DNA from: Dyella_A sp049445995
Lineage (GTDB): Bacteria; Pseudomonadota; Gammaproteobacteria; Xanthomonadales; Rhodanobacteraceae
Assembly: GCF_049445995.1 (NCBI RefSeq)
Contig: NZ_JBMSDZ010000008.1
Coordinates: forward strand, 100,606-164,605
DNA: 64,000 bases
Direction of reading: 5' to 3'
Below are positions 7,670-16,274 of the stretch, one piece after another. Position numbers and translations under genes: made by a program. The notes beneath the pieces are model-generated. The model was not told the origin of the DNA. It did not search any database and saw nothing but the letters and a program-made list of their open reading frames with translations. The stretch's first letter is position 1. Every line of letters begins with the position of its first letter.

Positions 7670-9883
7670 TCATCGCCTGTACTTCCATCGCACCTGGGTG
7701 GCGCTGGGCGCGCTGCTGATGGCGTGGACGCTGCTGCTGGCCGCTGCCGGCGCCGGTTCGGCGGGGCTGACCGGCGTGGCGTCCTCCGGCCGGCGCGCCA
7801 GCTCGCCGTGCTTGAACAGGTTCGCGGCCACCTGGTAGTAGGCGATCGCCTCGTCGACCAGGCCTTGGTCCACCGGCGTGTGCGGCGCGGCGTCGCCCGT
7901 GGCGAAGTTGGGGATCAGCTGCTCCATCTTGCGGCCCGGCTCCAGCGCGGTGAGCACGTTGTGGCGCAGGTAGCCGAGCTTCTCGTAGGTGGCCGGGAAC
8001 GCGCGCTCGCGGCCGGGTTCGAGCTGGAACACGTCGTAGCCGAAGAAGCGGCTGCGGTAGCTGAAGTGCAGCAGGCCGAGCAGGGTCGGCGGGATGTCGA
8101 TCTGCGCGGTGAGGCGCTCGACCTTGCGCGGCGCGATGTGCACCGGCGCGTAGATCCACAGCGGGATGTGGTAGCGGTTGATCGGGATGCTCGACTTGCC
8201 CGCGCTGGACGCATCGTGGTCGGCGGTGATCACGAACACGGTGTCGTTGAAGTACGGCTTGCCCTTCGCGCGCCTGAGGAAGTCGCCGATCGCCCAGTCG
8301 GTGTACGCCACCGCGCCGGCACGCGAGCCCTGCGGGAACTTCACCCGCCCGTCCGGGAAGGTGTACGGGCGATGGTTGGAGGTGGTCATGATGTGCAGGA
8401 AGAACGGCTTGCCCCGTGCATGCACCCGGTCCATCTGCGCCAGCGCCATGGTGAACAGGTCCTCGTCGGACACGCCCCACACGTTCTCGTGGTGGATGGT
8501 GGCGTCCGGGGGGAAGTCCTTGCGGTCCACCGCCCGGTAGCCGTTGTGGCTGAAGAAGTAGTTCATGTTGTCGAAGTAGCCGAAGCCGCCGTAGACGAAC
8601 TCCGACACATAGCCGCGATCGTTGAAGATGTCCGCCAGCGAGAACAGGTTCTCGTTGTTCTGCATCTTGATCACCGAGTCGCCCGGCGTCGGCGGCACCG
8701 ACAGCGACAGCGCCTCGAGCCCGCGCACGGTGCGCGTGCCGTTGGCGTAGACGTTCTTGAAGAACAGGCTGCGGTCGGACAGCGCGTCCAGCTGCGGCGT
8801 GAGTTTTTCCTTGTTGCCGAACACGCCCAGGTAGTCGGCCGAGAGGCTCTCCACGCTGATCAGCACCACGTTGAGGTGCTGCTCCGGGCCGGGATTGCGG
8901 ATGGCGCGGGTGAGGTCGTGCGGGTTGTCGCTGAGGTAGCTCGCCTCGGGCGTCTTCAACAGCTCGCGCACCCGCGTGTACGCCTCGATTTCCGGCAGGG
9001 TGCGGTAGAACCTGGCGTAGTCCAGGTGGCTGGAGCGGAACGCGGCGAAGAACTGGAAGATGCCGTTGCCGGCCAGTTCGTTGACGTAGTTGTTCGATGT
9101 GCGGTCCTTCATGTCGGCGGTGATGCCGGCGGTCACCGCCACGCTCAGCACCAGCCACACCGCGGCCAGCACGCTGCGCTGGGCGAAGCGGGTGCCGGCA
9201 TCGCGCCGGTACACGCGCCGGCGCGTGGCCCACAGCACGATCGCCGCCACCGCCGCCAGCAGCGCCAGCCAGGTGCCGATCGGATACGACTCGCGGATGT
9301 TGCCGATCACCTCGGTGGTGTAGACCAGGTAGTCCACCGCGATGAAGTTGAAGCGCACGCCGAACTCCTGCCAGAACACCAGCTCCGACGCCGCCACGAA
9401 CAGCAGTCCGAACAGCAGCGCCAGGCACAGCCCGTACAGGTAGCCGCGGCCGCTGCGGCGGTTGTACGCCAGTGCGGGCAGCGGCAGCAGGTAGATCGCC
9501 ACGATCGCCAGCGGCCACACCTCGTGCAGGCTGGCCTTCCAGATCAGGTGCAGCACGCCCCAGCCCAGCCCGAAGCCGGCCAGCAGCACGCCGATCCACG
9601 CCAGCCAGCGGCCGGGACCGCGCACCGCCGGTCGGTCGGTGGGTACGATCCACAGGAACAGCAGCAGCGGCCAGGCGACGTAGACGAAGGCGAGCAGGTC
9701 CGACACCGCGCCGATGCCGAACGCGTACAGGTAGTTCAGCGGGTTGGGCGACACGCCGCTGCCGGTCATCACCAGCAGGGCGATGCGGGTGGCCACGCCG
9801 ATCAGCAGATAGCTGGCGGCCAGCCAGCCGAGGGGGCGCAGCCGCTGGCGCAGCGGCGAGGGCAAATGGAAGCTCAGGGACAC
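7670..9883 (-). CDS. LTA synthase family phosphoglycerol transferase (membrane sulfatase fold)
   Basis: A 737-aa inner-membrane protein with about five N-terminal membrane helices (first 210 residues) and a large extracytoplasmic sulfatase-like domain. Active-site features seen are SVESLSADYLG (metal Glu), NGTRTVRGLEAL (the catalytic Thr region) and ITADHDA (metal Asp-His). Relatives include LtaS and the OpgB/MdoB phosphoglycerol transferases. In a Gram-negative the expected job is adding phosphoglycerol or phosphoethanolamine-like groups to periplasmic glucans or lipids; the acceptor cannot be told from sequence. GTG 9883 is preceded by CGGAG. The Ala/Ser/Pro-rich C-terminal tail is unusual. 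It lies 55 bases downstream of cca on the same strand. Confidence 0.87.
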   Translation of the reverse strand: MSLSFHLPSPLRQRLRPLGWLAASYLLIGVATRIALLVMTGSGVSPNPLNYLYAFGIGAVSDLLAFVYVAWPLLLFLWIVPTDRPAVRGPGRWLAWIGVLLAGFGLGWGVLHLIWKASLHEVWPLAIVAIYLLPLPALAYNRRSGRGYLYGLCLALLFGLLFVAASELVFWQEFGVRFNFIAVDYLVYTTEVIGNIRESYPIGTWLALLAAVAAIVLWATRRRVYRRDAGTRFAQRSVLAAVWLVLSVAVTAGITADMKDRTSNNYVNELAGNGIFQFFAAFRSSHLDYARFYRTLPEIEAYTRVRELLKTPEASYLSDNPHDLTRAIRNPGPEQHLNVVLISVESLSADYLGVFGNKEKLTPQLDALSDRSLFFKNVYANGTRTVRGLEALSLSVPPTPGDSVIKMQNNENLFSLADIFNDRGYVSEFVYGGFGYFDNMNYFFSHNGYRAVDRKDFPPDATIHHENVWGVSDEDLFTMALAQMDRVHARGKPFFLHIMTTSNHRPYTFPDGRVKFPQGSRAGAVAYTDWAIGDFLRRAKGKPYFNDTVFVITADHDASSAGKSSIPINRYHIPLWIYAPVHIAPRKVERLTAQIDIPPTLLGLLHFSYRSRFFGYDVFQLEPGRERAFPATYEKLGYLRHNVLTALEPGRKMEQLIPNFATGDAAPHTPVDQGLVDEAIAYYQVAANLFKHGELARRPEDATPVSPAEPAPAAASSSVHAISSAPSATQVRWKYRR

Positions 9884-9938
9884 GGACGACTCCGGCAGAT
9901 CGGGGCGGCGCGGCCGGGGGGCGGCGGCGCGCTAAAAA

Positions 9939-11171
9939 CTAGATGCTAGCGAATTTCACCGCGGCAATCGCCTTGACGCGGGCCGCCTTCATCGCGGCAC
10001 CGACCGCCGGGCCCTGCAGTCCGCCGACGATGAACGGTGCGGCCTGCACCGCCGCGGCCGCGGCGCAGGCGCGGCGCAGGTAGTCGCCCGGCGGGTAGTC
10101 GTCGCTGGCGTGGCCCAGCCGGCCGCGCTTGTCGGCCCAGCAGGCGGCCAGGAACGTCTCCAGCCGCGCCGGCCGGCGCAGCGCGTCCAGCGCGGTGAGC
10201 AGCTTGAGCACGGTGGCCGGCTTGAGCTCCAGCGCGCGGTGCGCGTTAAGGTGCTCGCGGCACACCAGTTCGGCCAGCGTCGCGTGTTCGGTGGGCACCT
10301 TCAGCCGTGCCGACAGCGCCCGTACGCGCGGCACGCCGGCGTGCTCGTGGCCGATGTGGCGCGGCAACGCGCCGGCCGGCGTCAGCGCCTTGCCGAGGTC
10401 GTGGCACAGCGCGCAGTAACCCACCAGGTCGTCGCCCGGCGCGATCGCGGCGGCCGCGTCCAGCACCAGCTCCATGTGGATGCCGGTGTCGATCTCGGGA
10501 TGGAACTCGGCGCGCTGCGGCACGCCGTACAGCGCGTCGAGCTCGGGAAACAGCACCGCCAGCGCACTGCTGTCGCGCAGCACGCGCAGGAACGCCGACG
10601 GCTGCGCCTCGGCCAGCGCCTTGCGCGTTTCGGCCCACACGCGCTCGGGCACCAGGTGGTCCACCTCGCCGTCGGCGACCATCCGCTGCATCAGCGCCAT
10701 CGTCTCCGGCGCCACCGTGAAGCCCAGCGGCGCGAAGCGCGCGGCGAAACGGGCCACGCGCAGCAGGCGCACCGGATCCTCGACGAACGCCGGCGACACG
10801 TGGCGCAGTACGCGGGCTTCGAGATCGCGCACGCCGCCGTAGGGATCGACCAGCACGCCGGTCTCGTCCTGCGCGATGGCATTGATGGTGAGGTCGCGCC
10901 GCGCCAGATCCTCCTCCAGCGTCACCGACGGATCGGCGTGGAAGGCGAAGCCGTGGTAGCCGCGGCCGGTCTTGCGCTCGGTGCGCGCCAGCGCGTATTC
11001 CTCGCCGGTCCGCGGATGCAGGAACACCGGGAAATCCTTGCCCACCGGGCGATAGCCCAGCGCCAGCAGCTCGTCCGGGCGCGCGCCGACCACCACGTGG
11101 TCGCGGTCGACCACGGGACGACCGAGCAGATGATCGCGGACGGCGCCGCCGACGAGGTAGCTGGTGTGCAT
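9939..11171 (-). CDS. cca: CCA-adding tRNA nucleotidyltransferase
   Basis: Adds or repairs the 3' CCA of tRNAs without a template. The 410-aa protein is the gammaproteobacterial bifunctional length. It starts YLVGGAVRDHLLG (nucleotidyltransferase G-G-x-V-R-D motif), with the DRD acidic motif at residues about 21-23, RRDLTINAIA, and a C-terminal HD phosphohydrolase domain (CALCHDLGK near residue 250, HEHAG nearby), so it should also have phosphodiesterase/phosphatase activity. The stop codon TAG is part of a CTAG, and a second CTAG lies 7 bases away. The start ATG 11171 is divergent from the trehalase-like gene. Confidence 0.95.
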   Translation of the reverse strand: MHTSYLVGGAVRDHLLGRPVVDRDHVVVGARPDELLALGYRPVGKDFPVFLHPRTGEEYALARTERKTGRGYHGFAFHADPSVTLEEDLARRDLTINAIAQDETGVLVDPYGGVRDLEARVLRHVSPAFVEDPVRLLRVARFAARFAPLGFTVAPETMALMQRMVADGEVDHLVPERVWAETRKALAEAQPSAFLRVLRDSSALAVLFPELDALYGVPQRAEFHPEIDTGIHMELVLDAAAAIAPGDDLVGYCALCHDLGKALTPAGALPRHIGHEHAGVPRVRALSARLKVPTEHATLAELVCREHLNAHRALELKPATVLKLLTALDALRRPARLETFLAACWADKRGRLGHASDDYPPGDYLRRACAAAAAVQAAPFIVGGLQGPAVGAAMKAARVKAIAAVKFASI

Positions 11172-11272
11172 CCGCGTATTCTGCCACGCGCGTCTTCACC
11201 TCTCGCCGCAGCAGGCGCGGCGCGTGGGAGTTATGCTCGAACGGGTCCGTCGTTGCCATCGGGATTCCCGCG

Positions 11273-12952
11273 ATGATCCATCCGCTCCGTTCCACCCTTG
11301 CCTTCATGCTGCTCGCCGCCGCCTGCGCCGGTACCGCCGCGACCCACGCGCCCGATCCGGCCCGCACCCGCGCCTACATCGACCACGCGTGGAGCACGCT
11401 AACCCGCGCCACCGACGACTGCGCCTCGCTGGTCGATCCCAAGCTGACCACCGAGCCGGTGCTCTACCTGCCGGCCGACGTGCCGATGCCGACCGCGCTC
11501 GCCGCCACCCAGCAGCGCTGCAAGGTGGACGTGCGCAGGCTGCCGCAGCCGGTCACCGCGCTCGGCCAGGTCGATGCGCGCACGCTGCCGGTGCAGGGCC
11601 TGCTGTACCTGCCGCATCCGTACGTGGTGCCCGGCGGCATGTTCAACGAGATGTACGGCTGGGACAGCTATTTCATCGTGCTCGGCCTCGTCGCGGACCA
11701 CCGCGAAGACCTGGCGCGCGGCATGGTGGAGAACTTCCTCTACGAGATCGACCACTACGGCGGCGTGCTCAACGCCAACCGCACCTACTATCTGAGCCGC
11801 TCGCAGCCGCCCTTCCTCACCGCGATGATGCGCGCGGTGCTCGACGATCCGGCCAGCTTCCCCGATGCGGGCGCAGCTGCGGCGTGGCTGCGCAAGGCCT
11901 ATCCGCTGGCGGTGAAGGACCACGCGATCTGGCTGAGCCGGCCGCATCGCGCCGGCGATACCGGCCTGGCCCGCTACATGGATCTCGGTGCCGGCCCGGT
12001 GCTGGAGCATCGCAACGCCGATTACCTCAAGGGCGTGATCCGCTATCTGCTCAAGCACCCGGCGAAGAACCGCGGCTACCTGGTGAAGGCCAGCGAGCAT
12101 CCCGATGCGGCCGAGGCCGCACGGCTGAAGACCACCAGCTGCGACCTGGCCGCGTCGCCCATCTGCGCCGCGGCCTGGGCCGACGGTTACCGGCTCAGCG
12201 CCGACTATTACGCCGGCGACCGCGCCATGCGCGAATCCGGCTTCGACACTAACTTCCACTTCGGCCCCTACGGCGCCGCCACCCACCACTACGCCGCGGT
12301 GGGCCTGAACAGCCTGCTGTACCGCTACGAGCGCGACCTGCACGACTTCGCCCTGCAACTGGGCAAGCCGGACGAGGCGGCGCACTGGGCGAAGCTGGCC
12401 GCGGCGCGCAAGGCCGCCATCAACCACTACCTGTGGCGGGCCGACCGCGGCCTGTTCATGGACTACGACACCACCACCGGCCAGCCTTCCGACGATCCCT
12501 ACCTCACCACCTTCTATCCGCTGTGGGCGGGCCTGGCGACGCCCGCCCAGGCGAAATCCGTGCGCGACCACCTGGCGTTGTTCGAGCGCAAGGGCGGCCT
12601 GATGATGAGCGACGACGCCAGCGGTGCGCAGTGGGACGAACCGTTCGGCTGGGCGCCGACCCATTGGCTGGCGGTCAAGGGGCTGGACGACTACGGCTTC
12701 CGCGCCGACGCGCGCCGCATCGCCGCGAAGTTCACCGCCACCGTCGACCGCAGCCTCGCCGCCGACGGCACCATCCGCGAGAAATACAACATGGTCAGCG
12801 GCAACGCCGACGTCAAGATCACCGCCGGCTACACCGACAACGTGATCGGCTTCGGCTGGACCAACGGCGTGTACCTCAAGCTGCGCGAGCTGCTCGCCGC
12901 GCCTGCGGCCGCGGGCACGAAAAAAGACGTCGCGGAGGCCGCGGCGCATTGA
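11273..12952 (+). CDS. Divergent GH37 trehalase-like protein, exported
   Basis: A 559-aa exported protein with an N-terminal signal peptide; ALLAAAC could also be a weak lipobox. The trehalase fold is shown by PGGMFNEMYGWDSYF (signature 1, residues about 122-136), ESGFDTNFHFG (the Asp of the catalytic pair), QWDEPFGWAP (signature 2) and GFGWTNGVYLKL at 526. Several substrate contacts differ: signature 1 has Met where GH37 has Arg, signature 2 has Phe where Asn is usual, and between REKY (502) and GFGW (526) there is no Glu, where E. coli TreA has its base Glu496. Trehalose hydrolysis is therefore doubtful; another alpha-glucoside is possible. Confidence 0.78.
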   Translation: MIHPLRSTLAFMLLAAACAGTAATHAPDPARTRAYIDHAWSTLTRATDDCASLVDPKLTTEPVLYLPADVPMPTALAATQQRCKVDVRRLPQPVTALGQVDARTLPVQGLLYLPHPYVVPGGMFNEMYGWDSYFIVLGLVADHREDLARGMVENFLYEIDHYGGVLNANRTYYLSRSQPPFLTAMMRAVLDDPASFPDAGAAAAWLRKAYPLAVKDHAIWLSRPHRAGDTGLARYMDLGAGPVLEHRNADYLKGVIRYLLKHPAKNRGYLVKASEHPDAAEAARLKTTSCDLAASPICAAAWADGYRLSADYYAGDRAMRESGFDTNFHFGPYGAATHHYAAVGLNSLLYRYERDLHDFALQLGKPDEAAHWAKLAAARKAAINHYLWRADRGLFMDYDTTTGQPSDDPYLTTFYPLWAGLATPAQAKSVRDHLALFERKGGLMMSDDASGAQWDEPFGWAPTHWLAVKGLDDYGFRADARRIAAKFTATVDRSLAADGTIREKYNMVSGNADVKITAGYTDNVIGFGWTNGVYLKLRELLAAPAAAGTKKDVAEAAAH

Positions 12953-12999
12953 TGCAGCCGTGGCGCGACCAATCAGGAAGCGACTCTTCAGGAACAAGA

Positions 13000-13029
13000 G
13001 CCGTCATTCCCGTGCGCGGGAATGACGGC
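13000..13029. repeat. Perfect 13-bp inverted repeat (GGGAATGAC type)
   Basis: GCCGTCATTCCCG and its exact complement are separated by TGCG, just after the trehalase-like gene. A degenerate relative occurs at 26731-26756. Palindromes of this kind are common dispersed intergenic repeats in proteobacteria; there is no T-tract, so it is not a classical terminator, though it may still protect the 3' end of the mRNA. Confidence 0.75.
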
Positions 13030-13087
13030 TTGAAGCCGTTCGAACCCTGGTTGCAATCCCGGAGGAATCGACCCAACGCCGCCCTGG

Positions 13088-14026
13088 TCAGCGGCGCAGC
13101 GTGCGCGCGTGGTCCAGCCGACGCTGGCGCGGCAGGCCGTGGATCAGCCGCGCCAGCCACGGCGTGAACGGCTGCGGCACGATGCCCAGCGCGGCGTAGC
13201 CGTCGACCTTGCCCACCGAGTCGGTGCGCAGCGAGTGGAAGTTGTCCAGCGAGAACGGCTTGCCCGGCAGCAGCTCGGCGACCTGCGCCTGCAGCCGGCC
13301 CAGTGCGTCGGGCAGCGGCAGGATGCGCATGCGCAGGCCGGCGGCGTCGCGGATCGCCGCGACGATCTCGCCCAGCGTCAGCACCTGCGGACCGTACAGC
13401 TCGAAGCTGCGGTCGAGCGAGAGCCTGTCGTCGGCCACGCAGCGGGCAATCGCCTCGACCACGTCGCCGACGAAGGTGGGTGCGAGCCTCGACGTGCTGC
13501 GCGCCAGCGGCAGTACCGGCGTGAGCCTGAGGATCCTGGCGAAGCGTCCGACCAGGCCGTCGCCGTCGCCGAAGATCACGCTGGGCTGGTACAGCGTCCA
13601 GCCCAGCCCGGACTGGCGCACCAGCGCCTCGGCTTCACCGCGCGTCTTGAGGTACTGGCTCAGGCCCTGGCCGGCCTTGAGCGAGCTCATCTGGTGCAGG
13701 CGCGGCACGCCGGCCGCCCTGCACGCCTCGATCACCTGCCGGGTCAGCTCCACGTGCACGCGCTGGAACGTCTCGCGCCCGGCATTGTTGAGGATGCCGA
13801 CGAGGTTGATCACCGCGTCCGCGCCCTCGAACGCCGCGCGCAGCTGCGCCGGATCGTGCACGTCGGCGCTCTGCAGGCGCACGCCGGGGATCACGCCGAT
13901 CGCGCGGTGCTTCTCGCGGTTGCGGGTGAGCACGGTGAGCGGGTGGCCGTCGCGGGCGAGCCGGTTCAGCAGGTGGCCGCCGACGAAGCCGGTGCCGCCG
14001 AGGATGACGAGGCGCAGTGGAGTCAT
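13088..14026 (-). CDS. NAD(P)-binding epimerase, complex I NDUFA9-like
   Basis: A 312-aa atypical short-chain dehydrogenase. The Rossmann motif GGTGFVGGHL stands at residues 9-18, followed by VINLVGIL and a GRETFQRVHVELT stretch that is typical of the family related to mitochondrial complex I subunit NDUFA9. The usual catalytic Tyr-x3-Lys is replaced by YLKTRGEAE, as in that family. The bacterial role is not established; NDUFA9 binds NADPH structurally. It starts 20 bases downstream of the slt stop on the same strand, so the two probably share a transcript. Confidence 0.82.
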   Translation of the reverse strand: MTPLRLVILGGTGFVGGHLLNRLARDGHPLTVLTRNREKHRAIGVIPGVRLQSADVHDPAQLRAAFEGADAVINLVGILNNAGRETFQRVHVELTRQVIEACRAAGVPRLHQMSSLKAGQGLSQYLKTRGEAEALVRQSGLGWTLYQPSVIFGDGDGLVGRFARILRLTPVLPLARSTSRLAPTFVGDVVEAIARCVADDRLSLDRSFELYGPQVLTLGEIVAAIRDAAGLRMRILPLPDALGRLQAQVAELLPGKPFSLDNFHSLRTDSVGKVDGYAALGIVPQPFTPWLARLIHGLPRQRRLDHARTLRR

Positions 14027-14046
14027 GGGGCGTCGATCTCGCGAGG

Positions 14047-16137
14047 TCAGGAGTCGGGGGCGGAAGATGCCGCCGCAGGCGCGACACCGGAGCCGGACGC
14101 AGCCGGCTGCGTGCCGGCATCCGCCGGGCAGCGCACCGCCTTGCGTACGGTATCGGCGGCGGGCGGCAGATACGTGGTGCCGATCGGCGTCAGGCGCTGG
14201 TCCAGCGGCACCGCGCTGCCGGACAGGCGCCAGTCGTAGATCACGCTGAAGGCCATCACCCGCGCCACGTATTCGCGCGTCTCCTTGTACGGGATGGTGG
14301 CGGTAAAGACGTCCGGCGGCAGCGTGCCGCGCGCGGCCAGCCACTGGTCGAGCTTGACCGGCCCGGCGTTGTAGGCGGCGCTGGCCAGCCACGGCGCGCC
14401 GTTGTAGCGCTGCGCCATCTGCGCCAGGTAGCGCGTGCCCAGCTGCACGTTCACCACCGGGTCGTACAGCGAGTCGGCGCCGCTCCACGGCAGGCCGTAG
14501 CGGCGCGCCACCTGCGCGCCGGTGGCGGGCAGCAGCTGCATCAGGCCGCGCGCGTCGGCGCCAGAGTGCGCGTCGCTCATCCACGCGCTTTCGGCGCGGG
14601 CGATCGCGTACGCCCAGGATGGATCGATGCCGGCCTGCTGCGCCTGCGGCACCACGCCGTCCTGGCTGGCCAGCGGAAAGCGCTGCTCGTACAACCGCAG
14701 CGCGTCGCCGCTGGAGAAGGTGAATATCGCGCGGTCGTACCAGCCGCGGCGGTAGGCGAGCAGGGCGGCCTGGCGGCGGGTCGCCTCGTCGCTGCCGCGC
14801 AGGGCGCGTGCCCACTCGCGTCGCGCGTCGCGCGGCAGGTCCACCGCGAACAGCTCGAACGCCCGCTGCATGCCGATGTCGGCCAGCAGCGAACGGGCGC
14901 GCGCGTCGTCGTCGCCCAGCGTCCACGGACACAGCGCATATGGCGCATCCGAACGATCGGCGGCGAGGAAGCCGAAGTAGGTCGGCTCGCCGGCCAGCGC
15001 CGTGTATTGCCGCTGCGCCTGCGCCGGCTTGCCCAGTGCGGCCAGCGCGCGCGCGCGGAAATAGCGCCACTCGCCGTCGCGCTGCTGCTCGGGGCTGAGC
15101 GCGTCGATTGCGCTGAGCACGGCGCGCCAGTCCTGCTCGGCCAGCGCCACGCGCACGCGCCATTCGCGGGTGGCGTCGGACTGCGCCGCGGCCGGCAGCT
15201 CGGCCAGCCGCTGCAGCGCGTGGTCGTCGAAGTCGGTGGCGTGGAACAGCGCCAGCGCGTTGAGCACGCCGTTGCGCTGCTCGTCGCTGAAGTGGAAGCG
15301 CCTGCGCAGCGTGAGCCAGGCCTTGTCCGCCTGGTTGGCGTCGCTCCGCGCCAGCCGCTGCAGGGCGATCGCCACGGCCTGGCGGTGGTGCGGCGTATCC
15401 GGCCAGCGTGCGGCCTGGGCCGCGGCCGCGGCCGGATCGCGCAGCGCCAGCGCCAGGCGCTGCGCCGCCACCGCGTCGCGGCGGGGCAGCCAGTTGGCCA
15501 GCGCGGCGACGGTGCCGCCGGCACCGGCCGCCACGGCGCGGTCGATGCGCGCCCACAGCCGCGTCGGCGTGAGCAGGCCGGCCTCGTGCGCGGCGGCGAG
15601 CACCGGATCGCACGCATCCGGCAGCGACGGCTTCTGCCACAGCGCGGCCAGATCGCGATCGAAGTCCAGCCGCTGGCCCTGCGCCATGTGCGCCTGCAGC
15701 GCGTCGCAGGTCAGCGCGTCGCCGAGGCCGCCCCGGTAGAGCGCGAGGAAGCCGGTCCAGTCCTGCCGCCGCGCCAGCTCGCCGAGAAAGGCGCGGCGCA
15801 GGTCGTCGGCGGGGATCGATCCGGGATGGCGGCTGAGGTAGGCCTGCACGCGGGCAAGGTCGAGCGTGGCCAGGTCGTGTTCGAGCGCGGCCGCCTCGAG
15901 GTAGGGATAGAGCACGTAGTCGCGCAGTCCCCGCGCCTGCGCGCGCCACGCATCGCCGCCCTGCTGCTGCGCGGTGGCGTAGGCCTGCTTGAACGCCGCG
16001 CGCCGGGCGTCGGTGGATGCGTCCGCCGCGCTGGCCGACGCACTGCGCACCAGCGCCAGCACGACGATCGCGATGCCGGCGAGACCACACATGAGCGGGG
16101 ACGAAAGGCGCTGGGGGGAGGGGCGGGAAACGGGCAT
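14047..16137 (-). CDS. slt: Soluble lytic murein transglycosylase
   Basis: Cleaves the MurNAc-GlcNAc bond of peptidoglycan with formation of 1,6-anhydro-MurNAc in the periplasm. The 696-aa protein has a signal segment (residues about 15-38), a long alpha-helical superhelix (the doughnut of Slt70) and a C-terminal lysozyme-like domain with ARAESAWMSDAHSGADARGL, in which the Glu is the catalytic acid, then LMQLLPATG. ATG 16137 was chosen because AGGAGG lies 4 bases upstream; a longer in-frame reading is possible but has no ribosome site. It is divergent from the GH17 gene. Confidence 0.92.
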   Translation of the reverse strand: MPVSRPSPQRLSSPLMCGLAGIAIVVLALVRSASASAADASTDARRAAFKQAYATAQQQGGDAWRAQARGLRDYVLYPYLEAAALEHDLATLDLARVQAYLSRHPGSIPADDLRRAFLGELARRQDWTGFLALYRGGLGDALTCDALQAHMAQGQRLDFDRDLAALWQKPSLPDACDPVLAAAHEAGLLTPTRLWARIDRAVAAGAGGTVAALANWLPRRDAVAAQRLALALRDPAAAAAQAARWPDTPHHRQAVAIALQRLARSDANQADKAWLTLRRRFHFSDEQRNGVLNALALFHATDFDDHALQRLAELPAAAQSDATREWRVRVALAEQDWRAVLSAIDALSPEQQRDGEWRYFRARALAALGKPAQAQRQYTALAGEPTYFGFLAADRSDAPYALCPWTLGDDDARARSLLADIGMQRAFELFAVDLPRDARREWARALRGSDEATRRQAALLAYRRGWYDRAIFTFSSGDALRLYEQRFPLASQDGVVPQAQQAGIDPSWAYAIARAESAWMSDAHSGADARGLMQLLPATGAQVARRYGLPWSGADSLYDPVVNVQLGTRYLAQMAQRYNGAPWLASAAYNAGPVKLDQWLAARGTLPPDVFTATIPYKETREYVARVMAFSVIYDWRLSGSAVPLDQRLTPIGTTYLPPAADTVRKAVRCPADAGTQPAASGSGVAPAAASSAPDS

Positions 16138-16274
16138 CGTGCCTCCTGATTTGCTTGAACGATGAGTGTAGCGGATGGCCCTTGAATGGCCGGTCCGGCA
16201 CGTTGCCGCGGGAGGCGCGATGACGACGTGCAGCACGCTGATAGACTGGCGCGCTCGCCATCTCCGGGAACGCC

